A DNA stretch of 64,000 nucleotides from an uncultured Porphyromonadaceae bacterium (GCA_902489275.1 CABTZK010000005.1:58827-122826), one strand, 5' to 3'. Shown: positions 17,934 to 27,146, counted from the first letter of the stretch. A program made the numbers and translations. Notes: a model not told the origin generated them from the letters alone.

Positions 17934-18647
17934 TTAGAACCACAAGAAGAAATGCTCGACATTGAGTTTAGGGTTGGCAACGATAATGCCTATTTTCTCG
18001 TTGGTGAAGCTCTGCCCGTGAGGCATGCGCTGCTCGCACAAGCGCCACAGTTGGCTCGTGTCTCTGTTCTGGTCCAAGTGGGTCATGATGACGACACCGG
18101 TGTGCTCAATCACGTCGAACAAGAACGGTTTAAGTTGCTCCTCGTCATCGGCATCGCCCGGTAGCTCATTGAGCAACAAGAAAGGCGCTTCCCCATGGCC
18201 GACTGCGGCACGATAGCTGCTCAGCGCGGTCGCCAAGTCGCTGAAGCAATCGGTTGCTCCGCGAAAAGGCTCAATCAATTCCTCGGCGATGCGCTTGCCG
18301 GAAAGGCGTGGCTCGTAGAGGTAAAGATGGCTTTGCGATGACACGGCCATCATGCTGGCTACCGAGATTCCATGACGTGTACCCGTCACCAGCAGGTGGC
18401 TGGGGTTGAAATAGTTAGCGATGCGAAACAGCATTTTCGCGTCTTTCTTGGATATGAGCGGCTCCTGGCGGTGTTTCGTCGCTTTCACCGCCTGGTGTAG
18501 CCGAGCGATGTTGTCATACTCGTAGTAGGGCAAGCGCTCGCGCAGCACGCCACGCACGAAGTTGAAGGCAAATGGCGAGTGAATGCCAAAGCCGGCGCTA
18601 CGATGGTGCCGGCTCAGGGCAGTTCTGTATCGGTGGATGCGACCCAT
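17934..18647 (-). CDS. SAM-dependent methyltransferase-like protein
   Basis: This 237-residue protein begins with RSAGFGIHSPFAFNFVRGVL, the hallmark of a Bacteroidetes O-methyltransferase-like family. The Rossmann-like region HLLVTGTRHGISVASMMA carries the glycine-containing loop, and LYLYEPRLSGKRIAEELI could provide the acidic ribose-binding position. The substrate is unknown, and the motif match to true methyltransferases is loose. It sits 26 bp downstream of the YfhO gene and 35 bp before the GT11 gene, so a role in envelope glycan or lipid modification is plausible but inferred. Confidence 0.65.
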   Translation of the reverse strand: MGRIHRYRTALSRHHRSAGFGIHSPFAFNFVRGVLRERLPYYEYDNIARLHQAVKATKHRQEPLISKKDAKMLFRIANYFNPSHLLVTGTRHGISVASMMAVSSQSHLYLYEPRLSGKRIAEELIEPFRGATDCFSDLATALSSYRAAVGHGEAPFLLLNELPGDADDEEQLKPFLFDVIEHTGVVIMTHLDQNRDTSQLWRLCEQRMPHGQSFTNEKIGIIVANPKLNVEHFFLWF

Positions 18648-18673
18648 GGCGAGTTGTCGGTGTGCGCGCCTCC

Positions 18674-21307
18674 TTATTCTTGCTGGCCCTTGGGCGTTGA
18701 CGGTTTTCTCCTGGGCAAGAATGGCATGGCGATGGCGGCGAGCACCAGCACAAAGATCACGATGATAGCACCCTTGGCCATGCGGTCGGTCTGGCTCACC
18801 TCGTCGGGCTTAAAGGTCATCACAATGGTGTGGTTGCCGGCAGGCACCCGCAAGGCGCGCAAGACATAGTTCACTCGGCCAAGAGGAACTGGCTTGCCGT
18901 CGATGGTGGCTTTCCAGCCCCAGGGGAAGTAAATCTCGCTAAACACGGCTAAGCCGCCCTTGGCGCTATGGCTGCTGAACTTGAGCTCGTTATCCGCGTA
19001 GCTGGTCTCGTAGATGGTGTCGCCAGGCGACTTCGCCGCGGGCGTGCCCAATGGCTCCTTGAACGCTTGGCTGGCCACCGCGACGTGTGCCGGGTCGAAG
19101 TCGTCAAGGAATTTCATCTCCTCGTCGGCGCTTGCCACGTAGGCAATGGAGTCGACAAACCAGGCGTTGCCTAATGCCGCCGGGTTTTGAATCACCTGGT
19201 TTCCTGCAATGAAATACTTGGTATTCATCATGTTCCAGACTGGCATCTGGTCAAAGTGCAATTGCCCGGTCACCGTGTCGATGGGCAGGTTCAACTGCCC
19301 GCCCTTCGTGAGCTGGCGCTCAATCAGGTCGTTGTAGCGGCTCAACTTGGCAGGGTGGTAGCCACCCACGGCCTTGTGGAAGTAGGAGGGGTAGTTCGAC
19401 ATGAATTGTTGCAAGTCGGCCACGCGATAGTTCATGGCGGTGTCTTTGAGAATTTGCAGGTCGGCGGCGCTGGGCGTGAATTTAGCCTCTTTTACATCAT
19501 ATTTCGAGACAAACGAGTTTTGGTCGACATAGCGCTTGTTCACGGCATACAGGTCGCACAAGACCACGGCGGCAAGGATGAGCGTGACAGGCATCGCTCC
19601 AAGTTTGAGCCAGCCTTTCAGCCATGCGAACACGATCGAGAAGCCCACGACAATGACCAGCAGCGAGCGCCAGGCGTCGCTGCTCACCAGCGAGAGGCGA
19701 ATGCTGTCGATGGTCATCCGCAGCGAGGCGGGTTCTTGCTGGGTCTGTGCCACAATCTGGTTCATCGTGTTTTGGTCTTGTTCTGAGAAATTATGGAACA
19801 GGCTGGGCATGAGCGCAAACAGCAAGCAGAAGAATGCGCACACGCCAAACGAGAGGTAAAGCGCCTTGCGGTGCTTCTTGAGGGAATCTTCCTCGGTAAA
19901 CAACTTGTGAACGGCCAGGACTGCCAGCAAAGGCATGGTGAACTCGGCAATGACGAGCGCGCTCGCTGGAGCGCGGAACTTGTTGTAGAGCGGGAAATAG
20001 TTCACAAATAGGTCGGTGAAGCCCGTGAAATTACCGCCCCACGAGAGCAGAATCGAGAGCACGGTCACAGCGATCAGCGCCCACTTGACAGGGCCTTTCA
20101 CGATGATGCAGCCCAGCAGGAACAGGGCGCAGATGAGCGCGCCCACGTAGACGGGGCCGTTGGTGCCTGGCTGGTCGCCAAAATATTGCGTGAAGTAGGG
20201 CATGACTTGCCCGTCGGTGGGGCTCAGCTCGCCCTTGTTCATCATTTCCTCGTATTTCTTGGTCTGGTCAAGGGTCACGCCCACCGTCGTGATGCGGCTG
20301 GGGTCTTGCTCGCTCTTTGTGGGTTTCATCGAGGCACCGCCTTTCACGTTAGGGATCAGCAGCGTGAAAGTCTCCCCCTTGCCATAGCTCCACATGTTGA
20401 TGTAGTCTTTGTCAAGCCCGCCCTTGTTGCTGGTCTCGTGCGGCTCGCTCTTGGGCTCGCCCTCGGCTTTGAGCGGCGTGAGCTCGCTGTGCCCGCCACG
20501 CATGGTTTCCTGGGCATACTTGCTGCTCAGGTACAGGTTGGGAGCGTTGGCGGCAATCGCCAGCCCGCCAGCTGCTGTCAAGCAGGCTGTGGCAATGAGC
20601 CATTGGGCCATCTTCTTCTCGGCCATTGCCTTGCACAAGAATGCGATGACAAGGGCGGCGATGATAAAGGCCGAGTAATAGGTCATCTGCACGTGGTTCG
20701 ACAGCAACTGCAAGGCTGCAAAAATGGCCGTCAGCGCTGCTCCGGCAAGGTACTTGCCGCGGTAGCAAAGCACGATGCCCGCAATGGTGGGCGGAATGTA
20801 GCACAGCACCAGCAGTTTCCAGATGTGCCCCGCGCCCATGATAATGAAGAAGTAGCTGGAGAACGCGTAGCCCACAGCGCCCAGCACAGCATAGTACCAC
20901 TTCAAGTCAAATGCCAGTGCCAAGATGAAGAAGCCCAGCATGAGCATGAACAGCCAGCTCACGGGCTCGGGCGTGCCCAAGAAGCGAAGCGAGTAGACCT
21001 TGGACACCCACTTCAGCATCGAGCTGCTCTCGTAGGTGGGGTTGATTTGAAACGTTGGCATTCCGCCAAACAGGGCATTAGTCCAGCGGCTCACCTCGCC
21101 ATCGTGGCGCTGAGCGTGATCCGCGCCTTCTTGCCCCAGCGCCACGCCTTGCATCACGTCGCCCTGCTGCATCACGTCACCGTTCACGTCATTGGGATAA
21201 AAGTATATCCACGAAACGGCGATAAAAACGAGTACCGAAATCGCAAAGGTGATCACCGAAGCCACCCGGGCGTTGCCTAAACGGCTTTTCTTGTCTTGAC
21301 TTTCCAT
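18674..21307 (-). CDS. YfhO-family multi-spanning membrane protein
   Basis: This 877-residue protein starts with a cytosolic basic tail and a membrane segment, then an extracytoplasmic loop with NALFGGMPTFQ, a family signature. A dozen or so hydrophobic segments follow (for example SWLFMLMLGFFILALAF and ALIAVTVLSILLSWGGNF). The C-terminal third is a soluble domain ending in a strand-rich region (VFSEIYFPWGWKATIDGKPV). YfhO proteins resemble GT-C glycosyltransferases; the Bacillus member acts on lipoteichoic acid. In a Gram-negative Bacteroidales the acceptor is unknown. It heads a three-gene leftward operon with the methyltransferase-like and GT11 proteins, consistent with glycan modification. 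Confidence 0.85.
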   Translation of the reverse strand: MESQDKKSRLGNARVASVITFAISVLVFIAVSWIYFYPNDVNGDVMQQGDVMQGVALGQEGADHAQRHDGEVSRWTNALFGGMPTFQINPTYESSSMLKWVSKVYSLRFLGTPEPVSWLFMLMLGFFILALAFDLKWYYAVLGAVGYAFSSYFFIIMGAGHIWKLLVLCYIPPTIAGIVLCYRGKYLAGAALTAIFAALQLLSNHVQMTYYSAFIIAALVIAFLCKAMAEKKMAQWLIATACLTAAGGLAIAANAPNLYLSSKYAQETMRGGHSELTPLKAEGEPKSEPHETSNKGGLDKDYINMWSYGKGETFTLLIPNVKGGASMKPTKSEQDPSRITTVGVTLDQTKKYEEMMNKGELSPTDGQVMPYFTQYFGDQPGTNGPVYVGALICALFLLGCIIVKGPVKWALIAVTVLSILLSWGGNFTGFTDLFVNYFPLYNKFRAPASALVIAEFTMPLLAVLAVHKLFTEEDSLKKHRKALYLSFGVCAFFCLLFALMPSLFHNFSEQDQNTMNQIVAQTQQEPASLRMTIDSIRLSLVSSDAWRSLLVIVVGFSIVFAWLKGWLKLGAMPVTLILAAVVLCDLYAVNKRYVDQNSFVSKYDVKEAKFTPSAADLQILKDTAMNYRVADLQQFMSNYPSYFHKAVGGYHPAKLSRYNDLIERQLTKGGQLNLPIDTVTGQLHFDQMPVWNMMNTKYFIAGNQVIQNPAALGNAWFVDSIAYVASADEEMKFLDDFDPAHVAVASQAFKEPLGTPAAKSPGDTIYETSYADNELKFSSHSAKGGLAVFSEIYFPWGWKATIDGKPVPLGRVNYVLRALRVPAGNHTIVMTFKPDEVSQTDRMAKGAIIVIFVLVLAAIAMPFLPRRKPSTPKGQQE

Positions 21308-21338
21308 GCTGAAAAATGATATTGTTCTAAATTTGCCC

Positions 21339-21370
21339 CAAAATTACACAAAATCCAAAAACTATGCAAA
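21339..21370 (-). promoter_or_regulatory. Promoter of the yfhO-methyltransferase-GT11 operon
   Basis: On the minus strand TTTG (complement of 21367-21370), 20 bp, TAATTTTG (complement of 21339-21346), about 30 bp before the YfhO start. The boxes and spacing match the consensus exactly. Confidence 0.75.
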
Positions 21371-21385
21371 ATAACCCTTGCCGTA

Positions 21386-21560
21386 GATTCAACACCAAAA
21401 TGCAACTACGTCTTCAAAGATAGGAAAAACTCTTCTTTCGGAGATTTGAAGTTGAGTTTTTTCTTGGTCTTTCATTGATTTGGTATTGTGATTTTTTTAA
21501 TTTTCTCATCGTCAAAGTCGTTGAAGTCAGCCTTTTTTGGTATATATTACCCCAGTTCAG
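21386..21560 (-). pseudogene. IS30-like transposase remnant (C-terminal end only)
   Basis: Read on the minus strand, pieces in different frames spell the end of an IS30-family transposase: YIPKK, then ADFNDFDDEKIKKI, then INERPRKKLNFKSPKEEFF, then VAFWC and a stop. At least three indels break the frame, one in an A run. Upstream catalytic regions and inverted repeats are not recognisable. The local composition is much more AT-rich than the neighbours, consistent with an old insertion. Confidence 0.6.
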
Positions 21561-21944
21561 GTTAAGCCCGTTCCTGTTTTTGACAAGTTAGGCGTAACGT
21601 TCCTTGTTAGAGTCATGTGCATGATATAATATATCCCACTCTATCATGAATGGGATAAGACTTAGATAAAAAATGTTGCTTAAAACAATGCCAACTGTTA
21701 AGTGTCTTCTATGCAATATCCCTGGAGGGCTTCAGGCTTGTCTTCAAAGAAGCAGCCCCTAAGGCAGGGACTGGCTGTCGCAAGACTGTGACGCTCCGTT
21801 GAACGGGCTTTATAACCTGAATGGCAGCTACTTTGCTCCTGCTGTTGCGATTAACCGCAGGCTCTATTTCACCAATAGCCTCGCAAGTGCCATTTCTCTG
21901 GCTACTTGCGGGGTTGCTGGTGGAATGATGGATGAGGTTGGCTG
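21561..21944. other. Spacer with no supportable gene
   Basis: This lies between the IS30 relic and the 3' end of cdd. A rightward open frame of 62 codons (21763-21948) contains PLNGLYNLNGSYF, vaguely like the YNLSG motif of secreted-protein tails in this window, and could be a decayed C-terminus. A stem near 21880-21911 (CGCAAGTGCC against GGCTACTTGCG) is imperfect. Nothing here is certain. Confidence 0.4.
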
Positions 21945-22415
21945 TTAGAACTCGGTGAAACTCAGGGGCATGAGCGCTTTGACGCTTTCAAGGCGATACA
22001 CTTGGTCGCGCCCGGCCAGCAGGACCTCGATGTCGTGCTTGCCCTTGGTTTCAAACTCCAGCAGCGCCTGGCGGCAAATGCCGCATGGGGGCACTGGGTT
22101 GGGCACAAAATCGCCGTGCTGGAACGCGGAGATGGCCAGTTTCATGATGCGAGCGCCGGGATAGTTGGCGCCAGCATTGAAGCAGGCGCTTCGTTCGGCA
22201 CATATACCCGCCTGAAAAGCAGCGTTTTCTTGATTTGACCCTTGAATTTTGATGCCATTATCCAATAAAATAGCCGCTCCCACGTTAAAATGACTGTAGG
22301 GTGTATAGCTGTTCTTGGTAGCTTCCCTCGCAAGGGTCACAAGCTCCCGGTCTTCTGGAGAGAGTTCCTGGAGCGATAAGACTTGAATCTTTGTAACGAT
22401 ATTTTTTTCTGTCAT
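21945..22415 (-). CDS. cdd: Cytidine deaminase
   Basis: This 156-residue enzyme deaminates cytidine and deoxycytidine to uridine forms in pyrimidine salvage. Zinc ligands and the catalytic Glu are in GICAERSACFNAG (CAE motif) and PPCGICRQ. YTPYSHFNVGAAI and NQENAAFQAG are the substrate-contacting family motifs. The start at 22415 (MTEKNIV) is chosen over the upstream open frame. Its start codon interlocks with the divergent gene's possible ATG at 22414 (sequence CATGAC). Confidence 0.95.
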   Translation of the reverse strand: MTEKNIVTKIQVLSLQELSPEDRELVTLAREATKNSYTPYSHFNVGAAILLDNGIKIQGSNQENAAFQAGICAERSACFNAGANYPGARIMKLAISAFQHGDFVPNPVPPCGICRQALLEFETKGKHDIEVLLAGRDQVYRLESVKALMPLSFTEF

Positions 22416-22425
22416 GACGTTTACG

Positions 22426-23430
22426 ATGATATGTAAGAATAATCTCAAGCGCAAATATATTGATAATTTTTCAGATAGTCACCTGAAAATCGCATTTTGC
22501 TTCGTTTTTGTGGCTATTTGCGGCTTTGCGACGGCCTCACAGCGCCTTTCGACCCGCTTTTTGAAATATATCGACACCTACAAGGACATTGCCATCAGCG
22601 AGGCGCAGGAATATGGCGTGCCGGCTTGCATCACCCTGGCGCAGGGACTGCTTGAGAGCGGCGCCGGGCAAAGTTACCTGGCGCGCGTGGGGCGCAACCA
22701 CTTTGGCATCAAGTGCCACAAGAGCTGGAAAGGCGACCGGGTGACGGTGGGCGACGAGGCCAACAGCATCAGCTACCGCCAGTACAAGCGAGTGAGCGAC
22801 TCCTACTTGGACCATGCCCGCTTTTTGCAGTCGCCACGCTACAAGAAACTCTATGACCTTGACATCACCGACTACAAGGGCTGGGCGCGCGGCTTGCAGC
22901 AGTGCGGCTACGCCGAGGACCCCAACTATGCCTCGCAGCTCATCAGCCTGATCGAGCAGTATTGCCTCATCCAGTATGACCAGGGGCAGCCCGTGGTGGC
23001 CTATCGCCACCATCTTGCCCCCGACTCGACCCTCGACCCCGAGCTTGACGAGAAAGCGCGCAAGGCCATGCTCAAGAAAGTGGAGTTCTTGCACGCCGTG
23101 CACCGCAAGTGGAACTTGCACTACATCATTGCCATGAAAGGCGACACCTACGAGAGCATTGCGTTAGAGTTCAACTTGAAGCCCGACCGGGTGATGGCTT
23201 TCAACGACATTGAAGATGCGCATGCCGTTCCCGCCATTGGCGACTGGGTGTGGGTGGAGAGAAAGGCGAAGAGCGCCCCCGAGAATTTCGACCTTTACAC
23301 CGTGCGCGAGGGCGAGAGCCTGTGGGTGATAGCGCAAATGTTTGGAATCCGCCTGAATAGCCTGCTCAAATTAAACGACATGAAAAAAGACGCCGAGGTG
23401 GAGGAGGGTCAGCAAATCCGCTTGCGCTGA
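22426..23430 (+). CDS. Glucosaminidase (GH73) with LysM repeats
   Basis: This 334-residue protein has a hydrophobic segment (LKIAFCFVFVAICGFATA) after an unusually long basic N-terminus. The GH73 domain has its catalytic Glu in LLESGAG and the motifs NHFGIKCH and YRQYKRVSDSYLDHARFL. A LysM-like segment (YIIAMKGDTYESIALEFNL) and a clear C-terminal LysM (LYTVREGESLWVIAQMFGI) bind peptidoglycan. It cleaves the beta-1,4 bond after N-acetylglucosamine during wall turnover. The start could be 22414 or 22426. The cdd promoter box lies inside this N-terminal coding stretch, which makes the annotated start less secure. Confidence 0.85.
   Translation: MICKNNLKRKYIDNFSDSHLKIAFCFVFVAICGFATASQRLSTRFLKYIDTYKDIAISEAQEYGVPACITLAQGLLESGAGQSYLARVGRNHFGIKCHKSWKGDRVTVGDEANSISYRQYKRVSDSYLDHARFLQSPRYKKLYDLDITDYKGWARGLQQCGYAEDPNYASQLISLIEQYCLIQYDQGQPVVAYRHHLAPDSTLDPELDEKARKAMLKKVEFLHAVHRKWNLHYIIAMKGDTYESIALEFNLKPDRVMAFNDIEDAHAVPAIGDWVWVERKAKSAPENFDLYTVREGESLWVIAQMFGIRLNSLLKLNDMKKDAEVEEGQQIRLR
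22452..22459 (-). promoter_or_regulatory. -7 box for cdd
   Basis: The complement reads TATATTTG, a TAnnTTTG match 37 bp before the cdd ATG. It overlaps the first codons of the divergent glucosaminidase gene. Confidence 0.5.
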
Positions 23431-23575
23431 CGCGCAGGGCTTTTTCACTCCGTCCCTGTGTTTGCGCGAGGCTGCATGGCTTGCAGGCGAGGGCTTCACG
23501 GACACATGCCGGCGCAAAGCCCGTTGGTTAATGTTTTTTAACGCCATGGGGAGGGGCAAATGGGCACTTTCTCAG

Positions 23576-23583
23576 TAACTTTG
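23576..23583 (+). promoter_or_regulatory. -7 box of the VWA/tubulin-like/actin-like operon
   Basis: TAACTTTG lies 26 bp before the first start codon. No clean TTTG is found 19-21 bp upstream. No other promoter-like box was noticed in the short gaps of the downstream operon. Confidence 0.5.
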
Positions 23584-23609
23584 TTGGTTAATAGCGAAAA
23601 CCAGGAAAC

Positions 23610-25058
23610 ATGAAAAAAATACTTTGGATGATTGCAGCGGCACTCTTGGCCGTGACCATGGGGCTAACGGCTTGTGGCGGCAAGAGCAAGCTTGAGCAAG
23701 CGGTCAAGGAAGCGCTGGTGAGCGGTGACACGACCGAGGCACAGTTCAACAATATTTGCGCAATCGTGAAAGCGAATCCCGAAAAATACAGCAAATATAT
23801 TGACGAAAGCGGCGAAATCAACATGGATGCGCTGGGAAAATACATCAATCAAGTGGGCGCCAAGCTCAAGCCCCCCGTGTCGTGGAACGTTGCCGTCTAC
23901 GGCTTGAACGACTTGACCCTGACGGTGTATTTCGAGCGCAGCGGATCGATGGTGCCTTACGACTCGCCATCGGGGGGCGGCCAACTCAAGAAGGCCGTGA
24001 ACGACCTCGTCAACTTTTTCCCCAGCAAGCGCAACGTGAGCATCAACATCGTGAATGATAATATCTACCCCTATCGGGGCACGATTGACTCTTTCTTGCA
24101 AGACCGTAACATCTACGAGACGACCAAAGGGATGGGCAATGCCCAATACACCGACTTCAAGCTGATTTTTGACAAAATCTTTCAAGCCCAGAAGCCCAAC
24201 AATGTGAGCGTTCTCGTGACCGACATGATTTACTCGCCACAGAACACCGCCGGCGTGAGCGTCGAGAAGATTTTTAACGAGGAAAACAGCTTGGCCACCA
24301 GCATCTTCAAGCAGTATCGGGGCAAGAGCATGATTGTGAGCCAGCTTGCAGGCGACTTCGACGGCATGTACTATCCCTATAGCGGCGTTCCCTTTCAATA
24401 CAAGGGGAAGCGACCGTTTTACGTCATTATCATTGCCAACACCGGCGTGATAGACCGCATGGCCACCGACCGGCAATTTGCTGGCTTCTTGAAGTTGGAT
24501 GGCGTGCTGAACAGTTACCGCTTCAACCAGGCGCAAGCCGAGTTTGACTACAAGGTGCTGCCCAAGTGGAAAGACGATGCCGGCCGCTTCCGTCCCAGCC
24601 GCAAGGAGAAGGGCCTCGTCAGCGATTGCGAGGGCGACAAGGAAACGGGTAGGCTTTGCTTCTCGGTCGCCGTTAATTTCAGCGGCTTGCAAAAGGACGA
24701 TGTGTTTCTTTCCAACGTGCAGAACTACACGGTGCAGTCGCGCAATGGCTTTGCAATCAAGGTGAGACGCATCTTGCCCGAGGAAGTGACGGGCAACAAC
24801 AAGCGTTACCTCGACGGCATGAGCCACATCATCACTTTCACGGGCAAGCTCGGCACGCGCCGCGACGAAATCAAGCTCAGCCTGCGCAACGACTTCCCGC
24901 AATGGATCGCCGCTTCCACGAGCCGTGACGACTCCAGTGTGGCTGGCAACTTTGCCCAGAGCACCTTTGGCTTAGAGCGTTTCCTGCGCGGCATCTACGA
25001 CGCGTTCTCGGGTGGCGAGAATGCCTACGGACATCTCGACCTCAAGTTAGAGGAATAA
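23610..25058 (+). CDS. VWA-like lipoprotein, first gene of the novel operon
   Basis: This 482-residue lipoprotein has the signal MKKILWMIAAALLAVTMG with lipobox LTAC. A short helical region follows, then a Rossmann-like domain beginning TLTVYFERSGSMVPYD near residue 104. This mimics the DxSxS MIDAS of von Willebrand A domains, but the leading Asp is Glu. NVSVLVTDMIYSP near 207 supplies the later acidic position. The second half is strand-rich (FAIKVRRILPEEV, HIITFTGKLGTRRDEIKLSL). It is probably attached to a membrane facing the periplasm. Genes for a small membrane protein and tubulin-like and actin-like NTPases follow, so it may be the envelope-side component of that complex. Function unknown. 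Confidence 0.75.
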   Translation: MKKILWMIAAALLAVTMGLTACGGKSKLEQAVKEALVSGDTTEAQFNNICAIVKANPEKYSKYIDESGEINMDALGKYINQVGAKLKPPVSWNVAVYGLNDLTLTVYFERSGSMVPYDSPSGGGQLKKAVNDLVNFFPSKRNVSINIVNDNIYPYRGTIDSFLQDRNIYETTKGMGNAQYTDFKLIFDKIFQAQKPNNVSVLVTDMIYSPQNTAGVSVEKIFNEENSLATSIFKQYRGKSMIVSQLAGDFDGMYYPYSGVPFQYKGKRPFYVIIIANTGVIDRMATDRQFAGFLKLDGVLNSYRFNQAQAEFDYKVLPKWKDDAGRFRPSRKEKGLVSDCEGDKETGRLCFSVAVNFSGLQKDDVFLSNVQNYTVQSRNGFAIKVRRILPEEVTGNNKRYLDGMSHIITFTGKLGTRRDEIKLSLRNDFPQWIAASTSRDDSSVAGNFAQSTFGLERFLRGIYDAFSGGENAYGHLDLKLEE

Positions 25059-25103
25059 GAATACAACGGTTAGCAACCAGACCATAAAGACATCAAAAAC
25101 GCA

Positions 25104-25550
25104 ATGGATAAAAAAGGAATTTACCTCATAGTGGGCCTTGTCGTGACAGCACTCTACATCGCATTGAGCGCCGGCATCTACGACGGCTTATTCTATGACA
25201 ACGAGTTTAGCCCCGAGATGAGAGACAACAGCGTGTATCTCTATGTGAGCCTGACCACAGTAGCCATTACCTGGGGCATGGCTGCCATCTACTACTATGT
25301 GATTAACTCGGTGAAGTTCGACCGCTGGTATCACTGGCTGGTCGTGTTAGGAGTTGTGGCGGTGGCGACACCCGTGGTGTGCTACGGCATCAACGATGCC
25401 GTCTTTGCCGCCAGCGACTTGGAATATGGCAACCAAATGGTGTCGTTCGAGCTGGTCAACATGGTTGTGGTGGCTATCATGTTTGTGGTGGCCTCGTTCT
25501 CCATGCGCTGGTGGAGCAGTAATTGCCGTCACACGCCCATCCCGCAATAG
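25104..25550 (+). CDS. Small four-helix membrane protein of the novel operon
   Basis: This 148-residue protein has four predicted membrane segments at about residues 7-27 (LIVGLVVTALYIALSAG), 48-70, 80-98 (WLVVLGVVAVATPVVCYG) and 115-133 (VNMVVVAIMFVVASFSM), with a cluster of Trp and Cys near the end. I do not recognise the family. It lies 45 bp after the VWA-like lipoprotein gene and 75 bp before the tubulin-like gene. A membrane adaptor linking the periplasmic lipoprotein to the cytosolic NTPases is a reasonable guess only. Confidence 0.7.
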   Translation: MDKKGIYLIVGLVVTALYIALSAGIYDGLFYDNEFSPEMRDNSVYLYVSLTTVAITWGMAAIYYYVINSVKFDRWYHWLVVLGVVAVATPVVCYGINDAVFAASDLEYGNQMVSFELVNMVVVAIMFVVASFSMRWWSSNCRHTPIPQ

Positions 25551-25625
25551 GGCATTGGCCAGCAGGCGGCAACATTCAAGACTTTCATTGCAAACTGCAA
25601 ACTTAAAACCGCAAAACTCAACGAC

Positions 25626-27146
25626 ATGAGACTTTTTCTATTTGCCATTGGCGGCACAGGGTCGAGGGTACTCAAATCCCTCATCATGCTTTCGGCAGCC
25701 GGAGTGCGGCCGATGGACGAGAACGGCCAGCCCATCAAGAACTTTGAGCTGGTACCCATCATCATTGACCCCCATAAGAGCAACGAGGACTTGAAACGCA
25801 CCGAGAAGATGCTCGCCGAGTATTGCCTTGTGCGCCAGAAGCTCTATGGAAACGAGGTCAATGGCGACGGATTCTTTGCCAACAGGATTTCGACCTTGCG
25901 CGAAATCATGGGCATGGGTGGCACGCGTGTCAACGACTCCTTCGTCTTCGACATGGAGGCTGTGGGTCAAAGCAAGTTCCGCCAGTACATTGGCTATGAC
26001 ACCATGAACGAGCCGAATCAAGCGCTCACCTCCCTGCTCTTTGCCAACTACCAATTAGAGAACAGGATGAACATTGGCTTTGTGGGCTCGCCCAACATTG
26101 GCAGTGTGGCACTCAACATGATTAAGGATAGCGAGGAGTTCAAGGCCTTTGCCAACGTGTTTAACGATGGCGACCGCATTTTCTTCATCAGCAGCATCTT
26201 TGGCGGCACGGGCGCTGCCGGCTTCCCCATCCTGGTGAAAAACATTCGCCAGGCCGAGAATCTCAATGTGAGCAACAAGAGTTTTCTGCGCAATGCCCCC
26301 ATTGGGGGGCTCACCGTGCTTCCTTATTTTAACCTCAACAACAGCCAGGGAAAGAGCATCGACAAGGCCGATTTTGTGGTCAAGACCCAAAGTGCCTTGC
26401 AATACTACAACGAGACGCTCACGGGCGAGGGCGACCGTAACGTGAATGTGATTTTCTACGTGGGTGACCAGACGAACTCCATCCCCTACGACTACGACCC
26501 CGGCGACGTGGCCGACCAGCACGACCCCGCCCACTTGGTGGAGATGGTGAGCGCCATGGCCCCGCTCAAGTTTGCTGGCATGAGCGATGACCAGTTCTAT
26601 CAGCCAGGAGGTGGTTTCCAGAAGACCAAGGCTTTTGAGTACGGGCTTGAGAAAGACTTGCTTGACGTGAATTTCGCCACGTTCGGCAGCGAGACGCGCA
26701 GGCTCATCTATCGCCCTATGGTGAAGTTCCACATGCTCTTTATCTACTTGCGGACTGCTTTCAAGGACATGATAGGCCAGGGCTATACCCAAGACGATCC
26801 CAAGATACGCAGCGAGTTCACCTCCACGCAATTCTACCGCACGCTCACGGGCAGCTTCTTTGACTACTACACCGAGTGGCTCACCGAGATGTACAACAAC
26901 GTGCGCCACGTGCAACTCTTCAATGCAGGCGAGAGTAATTTGAGCAACATCATCAATGGCGTGGTCACTCGCAAAGGCTTTTTTGGCCGCAAGAGTGTGG
27001 ATGCCAGCACGCTCAACTCAATGCTCAACAAACTGAGCCGCAACAACAAGAAGTTTACCGACCGCACGGTGGAGTACAAGCTGCTCGACCTCTTTGGCGC
27101 GGCGGCAGAGGTGGTGCTGGATGAAAAATACGAGAATATCAATTAG
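25626..27146 (+). CDS. Tubulin/FtsZ-like GTPase-fold protein
   Basis: This 506-residue protein starts with LFLFAIGGTGSRVLKSLIML, a glycine-rich nucleotide loop. It carries SSIFGGTGAAGFPIL near residue 189, the counterpart of the GGGTGTG tubulin/FtsZ signature. The region between has MNIGFVGSPNIGSVALNM and other Rossmann-like elements. This places it with bacterial tubulin-like proteins distinct from FtsZ; the C-terminal half (RRLIYRPMVKFHMLFIYLR) is not familiar. It is expected in the cytosol, binding GTP and possibly polymerising, but neither is shown. The next gene encodes an actin/Hsp70-type ATPase, so the two may act together. Confidence 0.75.
   Translation: MRLFLFAIGGTGSRVLKSLIMLSAAGVRPMDENGQPIKNFELVPIIIDPHKSNEDLKRTEKMLAEYCLVRQKLYGNEVNGDGFFANRISTLREIMGMGGTRVNDSFVFDMEAVGQSKFRQYIGYDTMNEPNQALTSLLFANYQLENRMNIGFVGSPNIGSVALNMIKDSEEFKAFANVFNDGDRIFFISSIFGGTGAAGFPILVKNIRQAENLNVSNKSFLRNAPIGGLTVLPYFNLNNSQGKSIDKADFVVKTQSALQYYNETLTGEGDRNVNVIFYVGDQTNSIPYDYDPGDVADQHDPAHLVEMVSAMAPLKFAGMSDDQFYQPGGGFQKTKAFEYGLEKDLLDVNFATFGSETRRLIYRPMVKFHMLFIYLRTAFKDMIGQGYTQDDPKIRSEFTSTQFYRTLTGSFFDYYTEWLTEMYNNVRHVQLFNAGESNLSNIINGVVTRKGFFGRKSVDASTLNSMLNKLSRNNKKFTDRTVEYKLLDLFGAAAEVVLDEKYENIN

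Noticed and set aside
21763..21948. A 62-codon rightward frame ending in the cdd 3' end
   Set aside because: No start codon, no clear homologue; the slight similarity to secreted-protein tails is too short to support a gene.
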